A stretch of DNA of 64,000 nt from Cruorifilaria tuberocauda (lineage: Eukaryota; Nematoda; Chromadorea; Rhabditida; Onchocercidae). The stretch lies in assembly GCA_013365365.1 (NCBI GenBank), contig JABVXU010000231.1:1-64000 (forward strand), in the 5' to 3' direction. Below the pieces are notes generated by a model that searched no databases, had not been told where the DNA came from, and worked only from the letters and a program-made list of their open reading frames with translations. Made by a program: the position numbers and the translations under genes. Positions 53,601 to 64,000 of this stretch are shown piece after piece. Numbering within the stretch: the first letter of the stretch is position 1; every line of letters begins with the position of its first letter.

Positions 53601-56600
53601 TTTGAAAAATGGCAGTTAAATGATTATGACTGTGATTTATGGGAATAAAAAGTGCCTAGTCTTCTATGTTTTACGTTTTCTCTTGGCTTTTATTTCTTAT
53701 CTCGTTGAAATGCATATTAAATAAGATTTAGGCCAATATTGCTTTACTGATTGATGGACAGTTAAAGGTAGCATGACATCCATGCAATTGTTTATTAACT
53801 CACAGCTACTTATTTCGTTTCTTTTTTTCAATAGTTAAAAGAAAGAGAAAATGATAGCTTGCAAAAATACAAAGCCAATAAATAACAACATAATTCGCTT
53901 ATTGTTATGCTTTTTGCTTTCCTCCAATTCTATGCGGGAATTTTAACGAGAAGTAATTAAATTAAATACGTGGAGGGAAGGGGATGAATGAATTACTAAT
54001 TACCAAATAAAATAGTAAACATTCTCAACCGCAAGTGAAATTAACTATGCTTATTATTATTTAATGGTAAAGTGGTATTTCATTGGAAAGCTTTGTTTCT
54101 TTAAATTATGGATAATGCGAAATCATAAATATTTTATAAACGCCTAAGAGATTAATTTCCAAGAGTTAAACAGTCAATTTTTCATTCTAACCCATTGTTT
54201 ATGAGATTTATTCGAACGATAGTGCCATACTTGAATTCCTTCGCCCGTCATTGCCCGGCTGGGAGAAAGCGGAAATTCAAGAATTGTTGCATCAAATAAG
54301 AATAGCAAAGTGAATGGAATGTTATTTTAAAATACTGGTAATTCTGCAACAAAGAATATGTTCCGTTTGATAAATTGACAGTTAATAAATTAAAAATTTT
54401 ATAAAAGAAGGAAACGAAAATTCAATTAACCAATTTAATTTTAAATTAAAGTGTTTAGAGTAAAAATTATCATCTAATACATTAACTTGACAATTTCCGT
54501 ATTCTAATTTAGGTGAAATAGCTGAATTGAAAGCAGGTTTTAAACATGAATTGATTTTCAACAATATAAATGAAAACGCGAAATCAGAATTGCTGTCGTG
54601 GTCTGTTGACAGTTCCGTCGTGGTACCACCTCACTACAAAACGGAAGCTTCAATTATTATTGAAGAAGCGAATTACCGTGGCACATACAATGTTGTTTCA
54701 TTGCTATCCGGTTCGGTGACCATATCAATCAGGAGGTTTTGCTATGCTGCATTTTAAACCTAAAACTTAATTTGAATAATAATCCATTAGATATATATTA
54801 CATCCCGTATTTACATGGAGTACTAAAAAATTTTTAGAAATTTTACATAACTCAAAATAGAAGCATAGCTATCAGATACACACATAAAACTGCATACTCT
54901 ATAATAAAATTAAACTGAAAAGGAAAATAAAAAGACAATTTTGTAAATTCTATTCTGTTAAATCCAAATTTGAACGTTATTCACGTTTGATTCTACGTTA
55001 CTTCAATTTTACATCATAAAAAAATATTTTAGGAGAAAAGATGGTGCTCTGGTGCTGCCTTTAACGATGAATATTGTTGAGATATTCCGGGAATATCTGG
55101 AATCTAAGTGTGTCAGGAAAGAAATTAAAGCAGCAGCTATGATTGACGGTACGCGATGTGTTCGATTGTTGTCCAAAGGCACTTGCACCTTTCAGGTTTA
55201 CCTTTCTTCTTTTGTTTGCTTCCTTTAGCAATACTTTTATAATAAACCTTTTGCTTTTTTCCGCTTGAAATTTTTTCATCAAATTCAATGCTTAAAGATA
55301 GGAATTATTGATCAATTTTCATTTCTAATTAAACGAATTATGCAAAATTCTTATTCAGTGTAATATACGGTGTGTACTGCAAACATTATGAGATGAGAAT
55401 TTGTTTACTTAGTATTTGTTTGTAAAAAAAAGTTATTGATTACCATGGAAAATTACATTTTTTTTAAATGAGAAATAACGATAGAATAATGGAAGAAACG
55501 AGTTTCATTTATGTCAACAAAATTTCCATAGAAAAAAAAGAAGAGAAAATTACCCTCATTACTCGGTCTTTTCATCTTTCTTTCTCCCCGAGATTTAACG
55601 ATTTATCGATAACTTGAATAACCTTGATAGCAAATAATCTGAGAAAAGATGACGAAATGAAAATGAAATGAAATTTTTGGAAATTATTTTTATTTCAGGT
55701 TAAGAAAAGTTAAAAAATGAAAAGTATAAAGACTTTGATCAAATTCTGCCAATAAAATTATCAAAAAAAATGAGTTTAAATTTTGATTAGAACTGATTTT
55801 ATTATTTTTCATTTCATTTTCTCTCGCTTCTTTACAACGATAGATTTATGTATAAATTAAATGTCATTTATATTTGAAATTGACAGCAGTAAGATTTTTC
55901 ACTCAATAAATATTTTAATTTCGAATAAAAACAATAACAATGCTGAATAGACATTTGAATAGCTTTAATTATTAGCTTTAGCTGAAGATAATTTACAATA
56001 AAACGATTGGTTTGAGGAATGTTAGCAGTGAATGTTAGCCACGGCATCTCAGTTGATTAATTACGGATTTCGTGCATGTCAAATCACATTTACTCTCTCA
56101 GAAATAATTAGAGTCATGGAATAATTATTGTGAACTGTCCATGATTCATTTTACAAATAAAATGACATTTCGGAGGAAAAAAGAGCGATAATTCAAAAGT
56201 TCATTTTCTATGACTCTTTCCAGATTTCTTAATTGCATTGTTTCTCTTCGTTGATATGTTTTTGCAAAATTCAACGCAAATTTCTTTTGAGAATAAAAAT
56301 TAAAATTTAACAATTTTATTAACTTATAAGTTGTGAAATTTCATTTCATTTTTTTTACAAATTAAATTTCAGTTGAAGTGAAAACTTCATAATGAATCAA
56401 AGATTTTCAACTATTATAACCAAATTTTTTTAATGCTATATTTCCCTCTTATTTTTATATTTTTAATTTCCACTCTTTTCAATTTATTCTTTAATGAAAT
56501 ATTCCATGGATAATTTGTAATTCATAATTCCTACGTTCCATATGATCCTACGATTATCTTTTTCCAGAAATTTTTAAATTTTTATTGAAAAATTTTTTCT

Positions 56601-56943
56601 TGACTTCAACAGTTTTTGTAAATTTCATTCTCTTTTTCTTATTCCAATTTTTTTCTTAAATACTATAAATAATTTGAGCATAGCGAGATAACTTTTTTAT
56701 ACACTTTTTTTATTTTTTATGAATGAATTAACAATTTGGAATTTTTATATTTTTTCACCGAATTCCCATTTTTTTTAAACAATAAGTAATTTCAACAGTA
56801 TGGCATAAAAGTATTACTTTTGCAACAGTGATAAAATTTACTTTGCTCATTATGAAATGATTGAATTTCAGTTTGCACTGAAGCAACGAATTGATCTCAA
56901 GGAAGAGCCGTTTGGTGATAAGGAAAAAATGATGGTTGATTGA
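44682..56943 (+). CDS. ETX/MTX2 (aerolysin-like) family protein
   Basis: Five exons, 44682-44819, 51747-51972, 54513-54735, 55033-55195 and 56872-56943, join in consistent phases (0, 1, 2, 0) to 273 residues. No signal peptide is visible at the N terminus. The middle carries the pattern I associate with the ETX/MTX2 branch of aerolysin-like beta-barrel proteins: YTNNT, then YSFKTERTTES, a Lys/Thr-rich strand, SWSVDSSVVVPPHYKTEASI, and a later RRKDG turn. Members in bacteria form membrane pores; related genes occur in scattered animals, fungi and plants, where roles are mostly unknown. I infer family, not activity. Introns are long (6.9 kb, 2.5 kb, 0.3 kb, 1.7 kb), and codon use looks like the neighbouring nematode genes, so if it was once acquired by transfer this was long ago. 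The cca t|gtttgt donor creates a Cys at the second junction where the family usually has small residues. The family call is moderate; the gene model is good from exon 2 on, less sure for exon 1. Confidence 0.65.
46605..46638. repeat. (CT)n microsatellite
   Basis: Long CT tract in the first intron of the ETX/MTX2-like gene; a GA tract of the opposite sense sits at 46334-46353. Confidence 0.85.
48130..48400. repeat. Degenerate tandem repeat, about 30-base unit
   Basis: Units such as atcaaaatacttcaaacttc, atcaagatacttcaagcttt and attaaaatatcttaaacttc recur with drift. On the minus strand one frame stays open and shows a roughly ten-residue repeat (SLKYFDIK, SLKYLDEG, SLRYFNQR), which follows from a unit length divisible by three. 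Confidence 0.7.
49725..49786. repeat. Two-copy GC-rich direct repeat, 42-base period
   Basis: The 20-mer tctccgcctggctcagttgt occurs exactly at 49725-49744 and 49767-49786; each copy is preceded by a C-rich cccccaccc stretch. Confidence 0.85.
51270..51296. repeat. Three exact copies of taatcacgt
   Basis: Nine-base unit repeated three times head to tail in an intron, followed by a partial fourth copy. Confidence 0.85.
52171..52310. repeat. Degenerate 24-base tandem repeat
   Basis: A cggtatttttgtttt-like core starts at 52173, 52222, 52246, 52269 and 52293, a spacing of 23-24 bases with one eroded unit between the first two. Confidence 0.65.
52842..52876. other. Intronic bulged hairpin
   Basis: gctt plus cgctga (with a two-base bulge) pairs with tcagcg plus aagc around a 13-base loop, in a locally GC-richer patch of about 130 bases. 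Confidence 0.4.
54230..54281. other. Intronic hairpin
   Basis: cttgaattcc (54230-54239) pairs with ggaaattcaag (54271-54281) with a one-base bulge; inside it ttc/gaa and ccc/ggg pair as well, leaving a loop of about 14 bases. No known RNA family was recognised. Confidence 0.5.
55196..56871. other. Fourth intron of the ETX/MTX2-like gene
   Basis: AT-rich intron. I see nothing else in it on either strand. Confidence 0.6.
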
Positions 56944-58676
56944 ATGAAATTCACCAAAACTTTCATTTTTCATTTTTTGTTTTGTTATTTTTCTCTAATT
57001 TTTTCCATTCACCACAGCATGTACATTGTTCTCTGTCAAAAAAAGATTATTTTGAAAATTTGATAAAAAGTTGAAAATTTTCAATATTTCATGGAACATT
57101 GACTCATCGTTTTTCTCTGTTTCATAAATATGTGAACTCGTTTTTTTATTTTTTTAATAATATTTCGATGTTTGTGGGGGTTTTCCGGAAGCGGAAATGT
57201 CTTAGAGAATTATTCCAGTTGTTTAATGATTAAAAGAAGTTTTACGATGCTAATAATCATCGAATGATTTGGTGCAATAATGCGTTAAGTAATTTTTTTT
57301 GTGAAACTCTATGATTGTATTCTTTTTTCAATTAGCAAATTATAAGAAAAAGCGTTTGACGGCTAAATTTGCATGCGGGTGATCAGTTAGACGAAAAGTA
57401 CCGGAAATACTGGCAACAGTTAATTGAGAAAGGTAATTAAGTTTTCAATTTAATGAAAAACACACATTCCACATTCTTTTGGGGCGCTAATATCTTAAGG
57501 AGGACGAGGTGGGAGTTTTCCTCAATAATAAATAATCAAATCGATTCCCTAATTTTAACATATCATTATTGTTACAGATATAATTCATGAACTGTTTGAG
57601 TAAAATAGTTAAATATTCGTGTTTTTGATTGCTTCTATGAGATTCGCATGGATTTCCAAACCGAAAAAAATTAATGAAATTTTGAAATTTGCAAATTTCA
57701 TTGATCCTTCAGATAATTTAAAAATTTTTAAGCAAATCAAAATCTTCAGGTGAATGATAGGATAGATAGTAAGTTGCGAGAAATTGTCGATTAGTTAAAT
57801 CAAATGACTTCCTCATTAATTAACAAAACAATGGTATCAGTTAAATAATCACTGATCGGAAAACTCAACAACCATTTGTTTTATCGAATTTTGAAATATT
57901 TCTACACGTCACAAACCATCTGCTTTCAGAATTTTGTGGCACTCCAGCGTTAAACCTAAATATTCCCGTTTTCTGCGGAATTTTCCGACATACTAGCTGA
58001 GTTTGAATATTCCGGTTATTATATGCCATCTCATTCAAGCAACTGTATCAAGTTCCAGGACTTGAAAATTGGTATCCTTGAAATGATTACAATAATGTGT
58101 TGCGGAAGAATTAGAAGTGAGCTAATAATACAGAAGAAATGACTCATTGAAATTAGCTATTTGATTATAAATTTAATAACTTATACTAATTGAATGATAA
58201 TTAAATACATATCGACAATATAATTGGAAATGAAATTTCCGACGAAATTAAACGAAAAAAGGAATGAAAATGCCATTTCGAAATTTACAACGGATGAAAA
58301 TGTTACAAAAATAAATGAAAAACGAAATATGAAATAATACCTAAGGAAAATTAAATTTTAAATGCAACAAATGAAATTCCGATATAATTTCTACTTCCGG
58401 GATATATCAATTTTTTGCAAAGTCTTCTTTCTCTGAACTCTCCATCAAATCAATAATGCATAATAATCAGATTAAACTAATTTGGATAAATGAACAAAAA
58501 AAAGATAGATTACGGAAGAATAGAGGTATGAAGTATATTACTTGAATATTGAAGTAAATAAAATGTAATTTGATTTTTAGAATTTTTCTTTTCCTTTTTC
58601 GAGAAAGTCGAAAGACTGATAAAATGAATCAATTTCGTTATCATTATCATTATCATTGATACCCGTACCACACAGT
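56944..58676. other. Convergent intergenic region
   Basis: Lies between the 3' ends of the plus-strand ETX/MTX2-like gene and the minus-strand lectin gene. It holds a short tatcat repeat (58639-58656) and no supported gene. Confidence 0.6.
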
Positions 58677-61600
58677 TTACATGATATTTTCTTCCTCATT
58701 TTGTAGTTGATCAAACTGTACAATTCGTTGATTGCTTAAGCGCAATCGTCGTTTTCGCCGCCATAATTGTATACCTCCGATTATGCTTAACACTATGATG
58801 AACAATAGACTGATTTCACCCAATATATTAATTGCTCTTATCGATTGTGATGGTGATATTGGTGGCGCTGCAAAATTTTGTAAACTTTTTCTTGCTTTCG
58901 CAACTTTGAGAATTTCAAAATTAACAGCTTATTAATTACTGATAGTAATTACGCATGGAATAATGATTAGAGCAAGAATTATGGTAGAATAGAAATGGAC
59001 TAATTGATTAGATGGATAATATAGATGGATAACTTATCAGTTAGTGATAATCATTATAGCATGAATTGATATAAAATAGAAATGAAACATTCGCTAATTA
59101 GTGATAATAATTATACTGAGAAAGAATGAGAATAGAAAATTCAATAACTGTTGAAAATTATCGCATAAACTGTAACTGATAGGAAATGAATGAATTAAGT
59201 CTTATCAAACCTCATATTTTAGGTAAGTTATATGAGTGATATGGAACAATTAGCAAGTAAAACCGACATAATTACTACAATGCTTCGAATTGCTTAATTT
59301 TGAATCAAGAATTTCACATTTAGTTTCTTTTCTAGGTGTTAAATTAAATACTAACTTTATTATGTCTTTTTCATGCATGCCTTTTATTTTTAATTGATTT
59401 AGAACAAGTCTAGACTTGATCAAATCAGATTAAACTAGAGTAAGCTAAACTAGATTTAAATGCCTTACAGTTAATGTAATTATTTATAACTCACTTAACC
59501 TTATTTCATTGTTTTTTTTCTGATAATTTGTGTAATTCAAAATCAAAAGAATTGAATTTCGACATTTCCGCGTAATTTTTCAATAAATTTTTCCTCTTTA
59601 AAAGTCAAAAAAATCGTTAAAATGTAGCACTTACAACTTCGACCATTAGCGCCTGTCCTGGCAGCGTAGCTATCATTATCATGAAGTAACTGCTTCCCAT
59701 CTTTCCTCGTTTTATCACCTGATAAGAGGGATGACGGAAATATCTCACTTCTATCATTTTTCACTGAAATAAAAATTCTCGGATAATAATAACTGAACAA
59801 TCAAAATTAGATCTGAATTAATCTCTTCTAATTTTTTATCATTTCTAGTCATCGATAAATGAATGTACGTGAAATTTAAATTTCGCAAGGGAAATAATTA
59901 ACTAATGAAGATAGAACTAAATTAATTCGATACTCAATATCAGAAATTAGTACTGTTATTTTGCTCATTGCTAAATATCAAAATACTAAAATTGTCTATA
60001 ACCAAATATGACAGAAATTGAAAATTTAAATTTTAAAACAAGAAAAAATATTTGTGATAATTACTTGTGGGTGACTGATAGAACACGTTAACCACCGACG
60101 TCGAACACAGGAAGTGCGTGCTTTGCCAACAGCTGACGCTGTGCCACGTGTAATTACCAGTGAGTTGCATCTTAACACATTGTTGTATTGTTCGACCGTT
60201 TACATCAGCCGGTTCATCCTCCGCCCAATTCAGGAATGTCACCGGTGATGAGTCCTTCCAAGCATATGAACCTAAGAGCTTTCTTGCGTGAAATTATCGC
60301 TTCAATTCAATCCTACTTGTTATCGTTTGCTATCAATGATAAGTTTCGAAAAATTTAAGACAATAACTACCGTGTTGTTGTCGAATGAGTCCAATTAAAG
60401 CGTTTGATACAGACAGCTCATTATGCAATATGTAACTTTTAAAAAGTTCAAAATCTTTTTGCGTTTCGAAACTGGCCAAGCTTGCATTGAAATACTGAAA
60501 TCAATTTTAATTTAGATTAACAACTTAGTGAACAAAATAACGGATCCTTATCTCAGGGAACTGTAATTCGGCCATTTTATAAATCTTAAGAGGATACTTT
60601 GACGATGATAATTTAGATTAACAACTTAATGGAATTAAGCATCAAAAATAATCCATCAACGTTCCTAGAAGAAATGAGTAATTCTTGAATGATGAATAAT
60701 TGTTGTCAATAATTTTGAATTTTCATCAATAAATAAAATAGATTGTAACTTTAACTTCACGTAACCTTATGCTTAAAAAGCAACCTCAGTGAATTTACGT
60801 GATTTTAATTGCATAGTCTTAGCGTACTATATTCATCGAAATATTTTACCTATCATTAGGTAGCATTGCTACAATACTTATCAACCCATGCTTAATTTCT
60901 TACTCATACCATTTCGTGTCTTTACTATCCATAACATAAACATAATGGTGTAATAATAAATGATAAGTGATCTTATAATTAATAATGCAGCAATTCTCAT
61001 ATAAAAGTAATGATTAAAAATTAATAGAAGTTTACTTCTAATACTAAATGATAAATAATTGCGACTAATAATATATCTATTATTTAAGCGAAAAAACAAA
61101 TAATCAAAAATCCATTAATAAGTAATATCAGTTGTGAAGGAATTTAACATCAAGATATACAAAAGTAGATTAAATAACCTCTCAGGTATTGTCAGATATA
61201 ACTAACTCATTTATTTTAATTCATATTAAATATATTTTCATTTCAATAATTTCCATAATTTTCAAAAGGAAACAGAAGAAATTTCGCGGGAAGCTATGCA
61301 AATTAATAATAAATAGATAGCAACTGGAAAATGTTTAAATTAGTTTATTTTAATGAAAATACTTTATTTTAATTTTCTGTGGAGATACCGTACGGTCTTG
61401 TTCATTTCTTACTGTAACAGCAAGTATTGTAATTTAAGATGGCGATGAATATTGATCCTCCCAATGCTACATTTCAAGCTTCCGGTGATAATATCACCGT
61501 TAATATCATCAACCAATCCGACGGCAGATTAAGCTTTAAAGTCTGTTTATTTTTTTAATGCATTTTATAATTTATACTGCAAATGAAAAAAAAATATTCC

Positions 61601-63864
61601 TATCGAATCAATTCTGTATTTTTATATCTTAGAAAAAAGTCGAAATTGACAATTTCCTCTCTTTATTTTTATAAATTTTATCCAATACTATGTTTTTCCG
61701 CTATTAGATGAACAATATTATTGAGGTGGGAGAAGATTGGAAAAGTAAAGTTGATGAAAGTTAATAATTTGAAGGTGAAATCAACTAACAACAATCATTA
61801 CCGTGTCAGACCAGTGTACGGCTTTGTTTCTAAAGGTGACAAAACAGAACTGAAAATAATTCGTCTTGAAGGACCACCCAAAGAGGATAAGTTTGTGGTT
61901 CAATGGGCTGAGGTACCGGACGAGGAAGATGACCCACAGGCACCGTTCAAAGCTGGAGCGCAAGCAGGTGAAGTGATTCTACCTGTCAAAGCTGAGTAGT
62001 GCATGTATATTGTCAGGACTTCCTTATCAAGACATTTTTCTATGAATTAAATTTGCATAAAAAGTTTAATTTCATGTGCTTCCCTCATTCACCTATAGTT
62101 CAATTTGCTATAACTTGTAGCAAGAAAAAATAGTTAAATTGAACGAATTGTTAATTTCTCTTCTTAACCAACAAATGTTAAAAGCAATTTTTTGCAAAAA
62201 TTATCTTATGAACATTTTTCAATTACATATCACATTTGATTTCGGTTTAATTAATGAATGCTTGAATAGTTTAATTTCATACTTACCTTGAAACAGTCAT
62301 GATCCGCTTTAAAGCCTGAACTAAACATTGATGCATTACTAACTAAATGATAGCAATGTGTTTCACCGAGAATCCAGTCCTCTTTACCATCTGGACAACG
62401 TACTGTTTGTGGTATCATACTCATTGGTTTCTCTAAAATAAGTCCATAAATAAAGAAATCTCCTGTTACAAAGATCTGTCACGTTACTTCACGTGTTACG
62501 CAATTATGGACTGGGCGAAATTGGAACCGAGAGCAATGATTTAAGTAATTACTGTATAATTGAAACTCAAATTGGAAGTTCTTTTCCATCTTTCAATGTT
62601 AATTGATGATAAACTGAATTGTTATCAACTCCTTCAATGAAAAAAGTATTTACACAAAGATTGCAATATCTCAATTGTCATAAATTCACGTCGAAGAATG
62701 AACAGATGCTTAAATTTTAAAATTCATCGACAAATTTAGTTTAAACATCTTAGTTTAACTCGAAAAAATTAATATTCCCGGAAACTTTTGCCAAAATATT
62801 TAAAAAAAAAAACGAATATAAATTGTTTGCTTGAAACGAAACTTTTACCGTTGGTAAGCTGACAAACGACCGGTTTACGTTTCATACATTCATCGATAAA
62901 CCAAGCGGGACCATTTTTTCCGATCCTCAACACAACACAATCACCATTCTTTAAATTCGGCTCATCGATATCCCAAGGTGCTAGACGTAACCGTAATTTA
63001 TCTATTCTTTCAAACCTGAAGCATGGAAAAATCTTCCGGAGAGCTCAGCATACCTTTTGGAGCATATCGCTTCCAAGCAGTAAAATTTGTTTTCTTCGAA
63101 AAAATAGCCATGAATATAATTCGCTTGATGATTTTAATTAAAAATACAAACAATACTGTTGTCAAATAGAATTTTACAAATTTATAATTTCAAATAAATT
63201 GCTGAGATTACGGAATCTATAAATCAATTTTGTGATTTGCCCCACATTATTGAGGTTCTCAAATTCATTTTTTATTTTAGTCTTAGAGCATTTCATGTAT
63301 TATCCAAGAAATTTCAATTAAATTCAAAAACATAAAATGTCTTCTTCAAAATTTTAACATTTGAAACAATTCTCATTCATCAATTTTTCTATTAATAAAA
63401 TTTTTGAATTTCTTGCATTTTGCAAAATATTTACCCATGATCCTTTCAAGTTCGTTCTGCTATTTAATAACTCGATAACGAATTATAATGATTCAGAATA
63501 ATAGTAATAGCAATAAACATATTATTAATCAATAAACTTAGCAGATTGCATAGTAGCATATAAGCTACCTAAAGAATAATTCTGCAACCGATTGGATAAT
63601 TTAAATCACTATAAATATCGAGAAATAGATTTTTTAGAATGAAAATCTATTCACGTAAAATACCGTACCCAATTGATTTCCGGAAACGGATTCCCATGAA
63701 AAACTGTTCATAATCATTTTCCAGTGCCATTGCCGTTAAAAACAACCATTCGAAAATATTATCGACTTGAGCAAGTTGGCCATATTTGCGACCGTAATTT
63801 GGATATTTTGTTGGTAACGCAGCACAAATTTCTGATGCATCCATAAAAGTATAAAGACCGTTGA
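58677..63864 (-). CDS. Membrane-anchored tandem C-type lectin-domain protein, 5' part outside the window
   Basis: Minus-strand exons in transcript order: 63864 to about 63664-63669, 63093-63054 (uncertain), 63015 or 63001 to 62849, 62432-62287, 60494-60371, 60271-60065, 59763-59635 and 58867-58677. The first lectin domain holds MDASEICAALPTKY, then PWDIDEPN, GDCVVL, WFIDEC and VVCQL, giving the usual four Cys. The second runs from CPDGKEDWILGETHCYHL through ASLASFETQKDFELF and ALIGL to FLNWAEDEPAD, QCVKM, WHSVSC and FLCS. A short stalk is followed by one membrane span (ILGEISLLFIIVLSIIGGIQ), a basic stop-transfer (WRRKRRLR) and a short tail ending EENIM. The canonical Ca-binding EPN occurs in domain 1, while domain 2 has EPA; sugar binding is therefore unproven. 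It is probably a surface receptor-like lectin, as many nematode CLEC proteins are. Upstream exons continue past the right edge. An intron (60495-62286) contains a sperm gene on the other strand. Confidence 0.85.
61439..61999 (+). CDS. Small MSP-domain sperm protein (SSP class)
   Basis: Two exons, 61439-61540 and 61775-61999, give 108 residues, the usual length of nematode sperm-specific class P (SSP) proteins. The start MAMNIDPPNATFQASG matches the family opening (xINIDPP), and the second exon carries the MSP-fold core: VKSTNNNHYRVRPVYGFV, GPPKEDK, QWAEVPDEEDDPQAPF and AGAQAGEV, ending at TAG. The junction K|V falls in phase 0; the donor is gtctgt and the acceptor ttgaag, both poor, but homology fixes them. 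In nematodes such proteins are made in the male germ line and are linked to the MSP-based sperm cytoskeleton. The whole gene lies in an intron of the lectin gene, on the opposite strand. Confidence 0.92.
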
Positions 63865-64000
63865 CTGAAAGTTTGCTACCGATTACGGTTAAAGAGATTT
63901 ATCGAATTCTAGAATTGATCTTCCCTACAATTTCCTCCTATTCCCATCAATTCAGTATGACAAAATGATTCTTTCAAAATTACTGAAATTAGAATTATAA

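Larger units (their letters stand above)
51973..54512. other. Second intron of the ETX/MTX2-like gene
   Basis: Contains a roughly 24-base degenerate tandem repeat (about 52171-52310), a GC-richer patch with a bulged hairpin (52842-52876) and a longer hairpin (54230-54281). No exon was recognised. Confidence 0.6.

Noticed and set aside
58732..58935. Plus-strand frame overlapping the lectin 3' exon
   Set aside because: Shadow of the minus-strand exon that encodes the membrane span and tail.
1..64000. Search by eye for spliced-leader RNA genes, common nematode microRNAs (let-7, lin-4, miR-1, miR-71), CRISPR arrays and transposase genes
   Set aside because: No matching sequence was noticed. A scan by eye can miss diverged copies.

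Overview
The window looks like nuclear DNA of a parasitic nematode, most probably a clade III (spirurid/filarial) species. It is very AT-rich, with small exons separated by introns from about 50 bp to almost 9 kb, and GT-AG splice sites whose acceptors vary (ttgcag, tttcag, attag, ttaag). The gene content fits: a lamin-tailed invertebrate-type cytoplasmic intermediate filament protein, a nematode-specific small MSP-domain sperm protein, and a tandem C-type lectin. No bacterial operons, rRNA genes, intact tRNA genes, CRISPR arrays or intact transposons were seen. The species is inference only; all gene models come from reading frames, splice sites and intron phase, without transcript data.

Layout. 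(1) 116-17629 (+): about eleven exons of a Ser/Thr/Pro-rich, low-complexity protein that I do not recognise; its start may lie left of the window or at an internal ATG at 4808. (2) 26408-32557 (+): a complete 14-exon intermediate filament gene (584 residues) with head, coiled-coil rod and lamin-tail domain. The last exon of block 1 ends in a perfect phase-2 donor, and the first exon of block 2 opens after a strong acceptor in the matching phase. The two blocks may therefore be one gene with a long alternative head. (3) 32558-36936: intergenic, with a GC-rich hairpin patch and a decayed tRNA-Val-like fragment. (4) 36937-41173 (+): a ZDHHC6-type palmitoyltransferase in nine exons. (5) 41174-44681: mostly anonymous, with one weak Arg-rich exon candidate. 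(6) 44682-56943 (+): a five-exon gene of the ETX/MTX2 (aerolysin-like beta-barrel) protein family spread over 12 kb; its introns contain minisatellites and two hairpins that share a core. (7) 58677 to beyond the right edge (-): a membrane-anchored protein with two C-type lectin domains. One of its introns holds, on the opposite strand, a complete two-exon SSP/MSP-domain gene (61439-61999).

The genes do not form an evident pathway. They are structural (intermediate filament), ER lipid-modification (ZDHHC6), possibly membrane-active (ETX/MTX2-like), carbohydrate/ligand-binding (lectin) and sperm-specific (SSP) functions. The most interesting points are the possible intermediate filament fusion transcript with alternative first exons, the pore-forming-family gene embedded in an intron-rich animal locus, and the nested antisense sperm gene.
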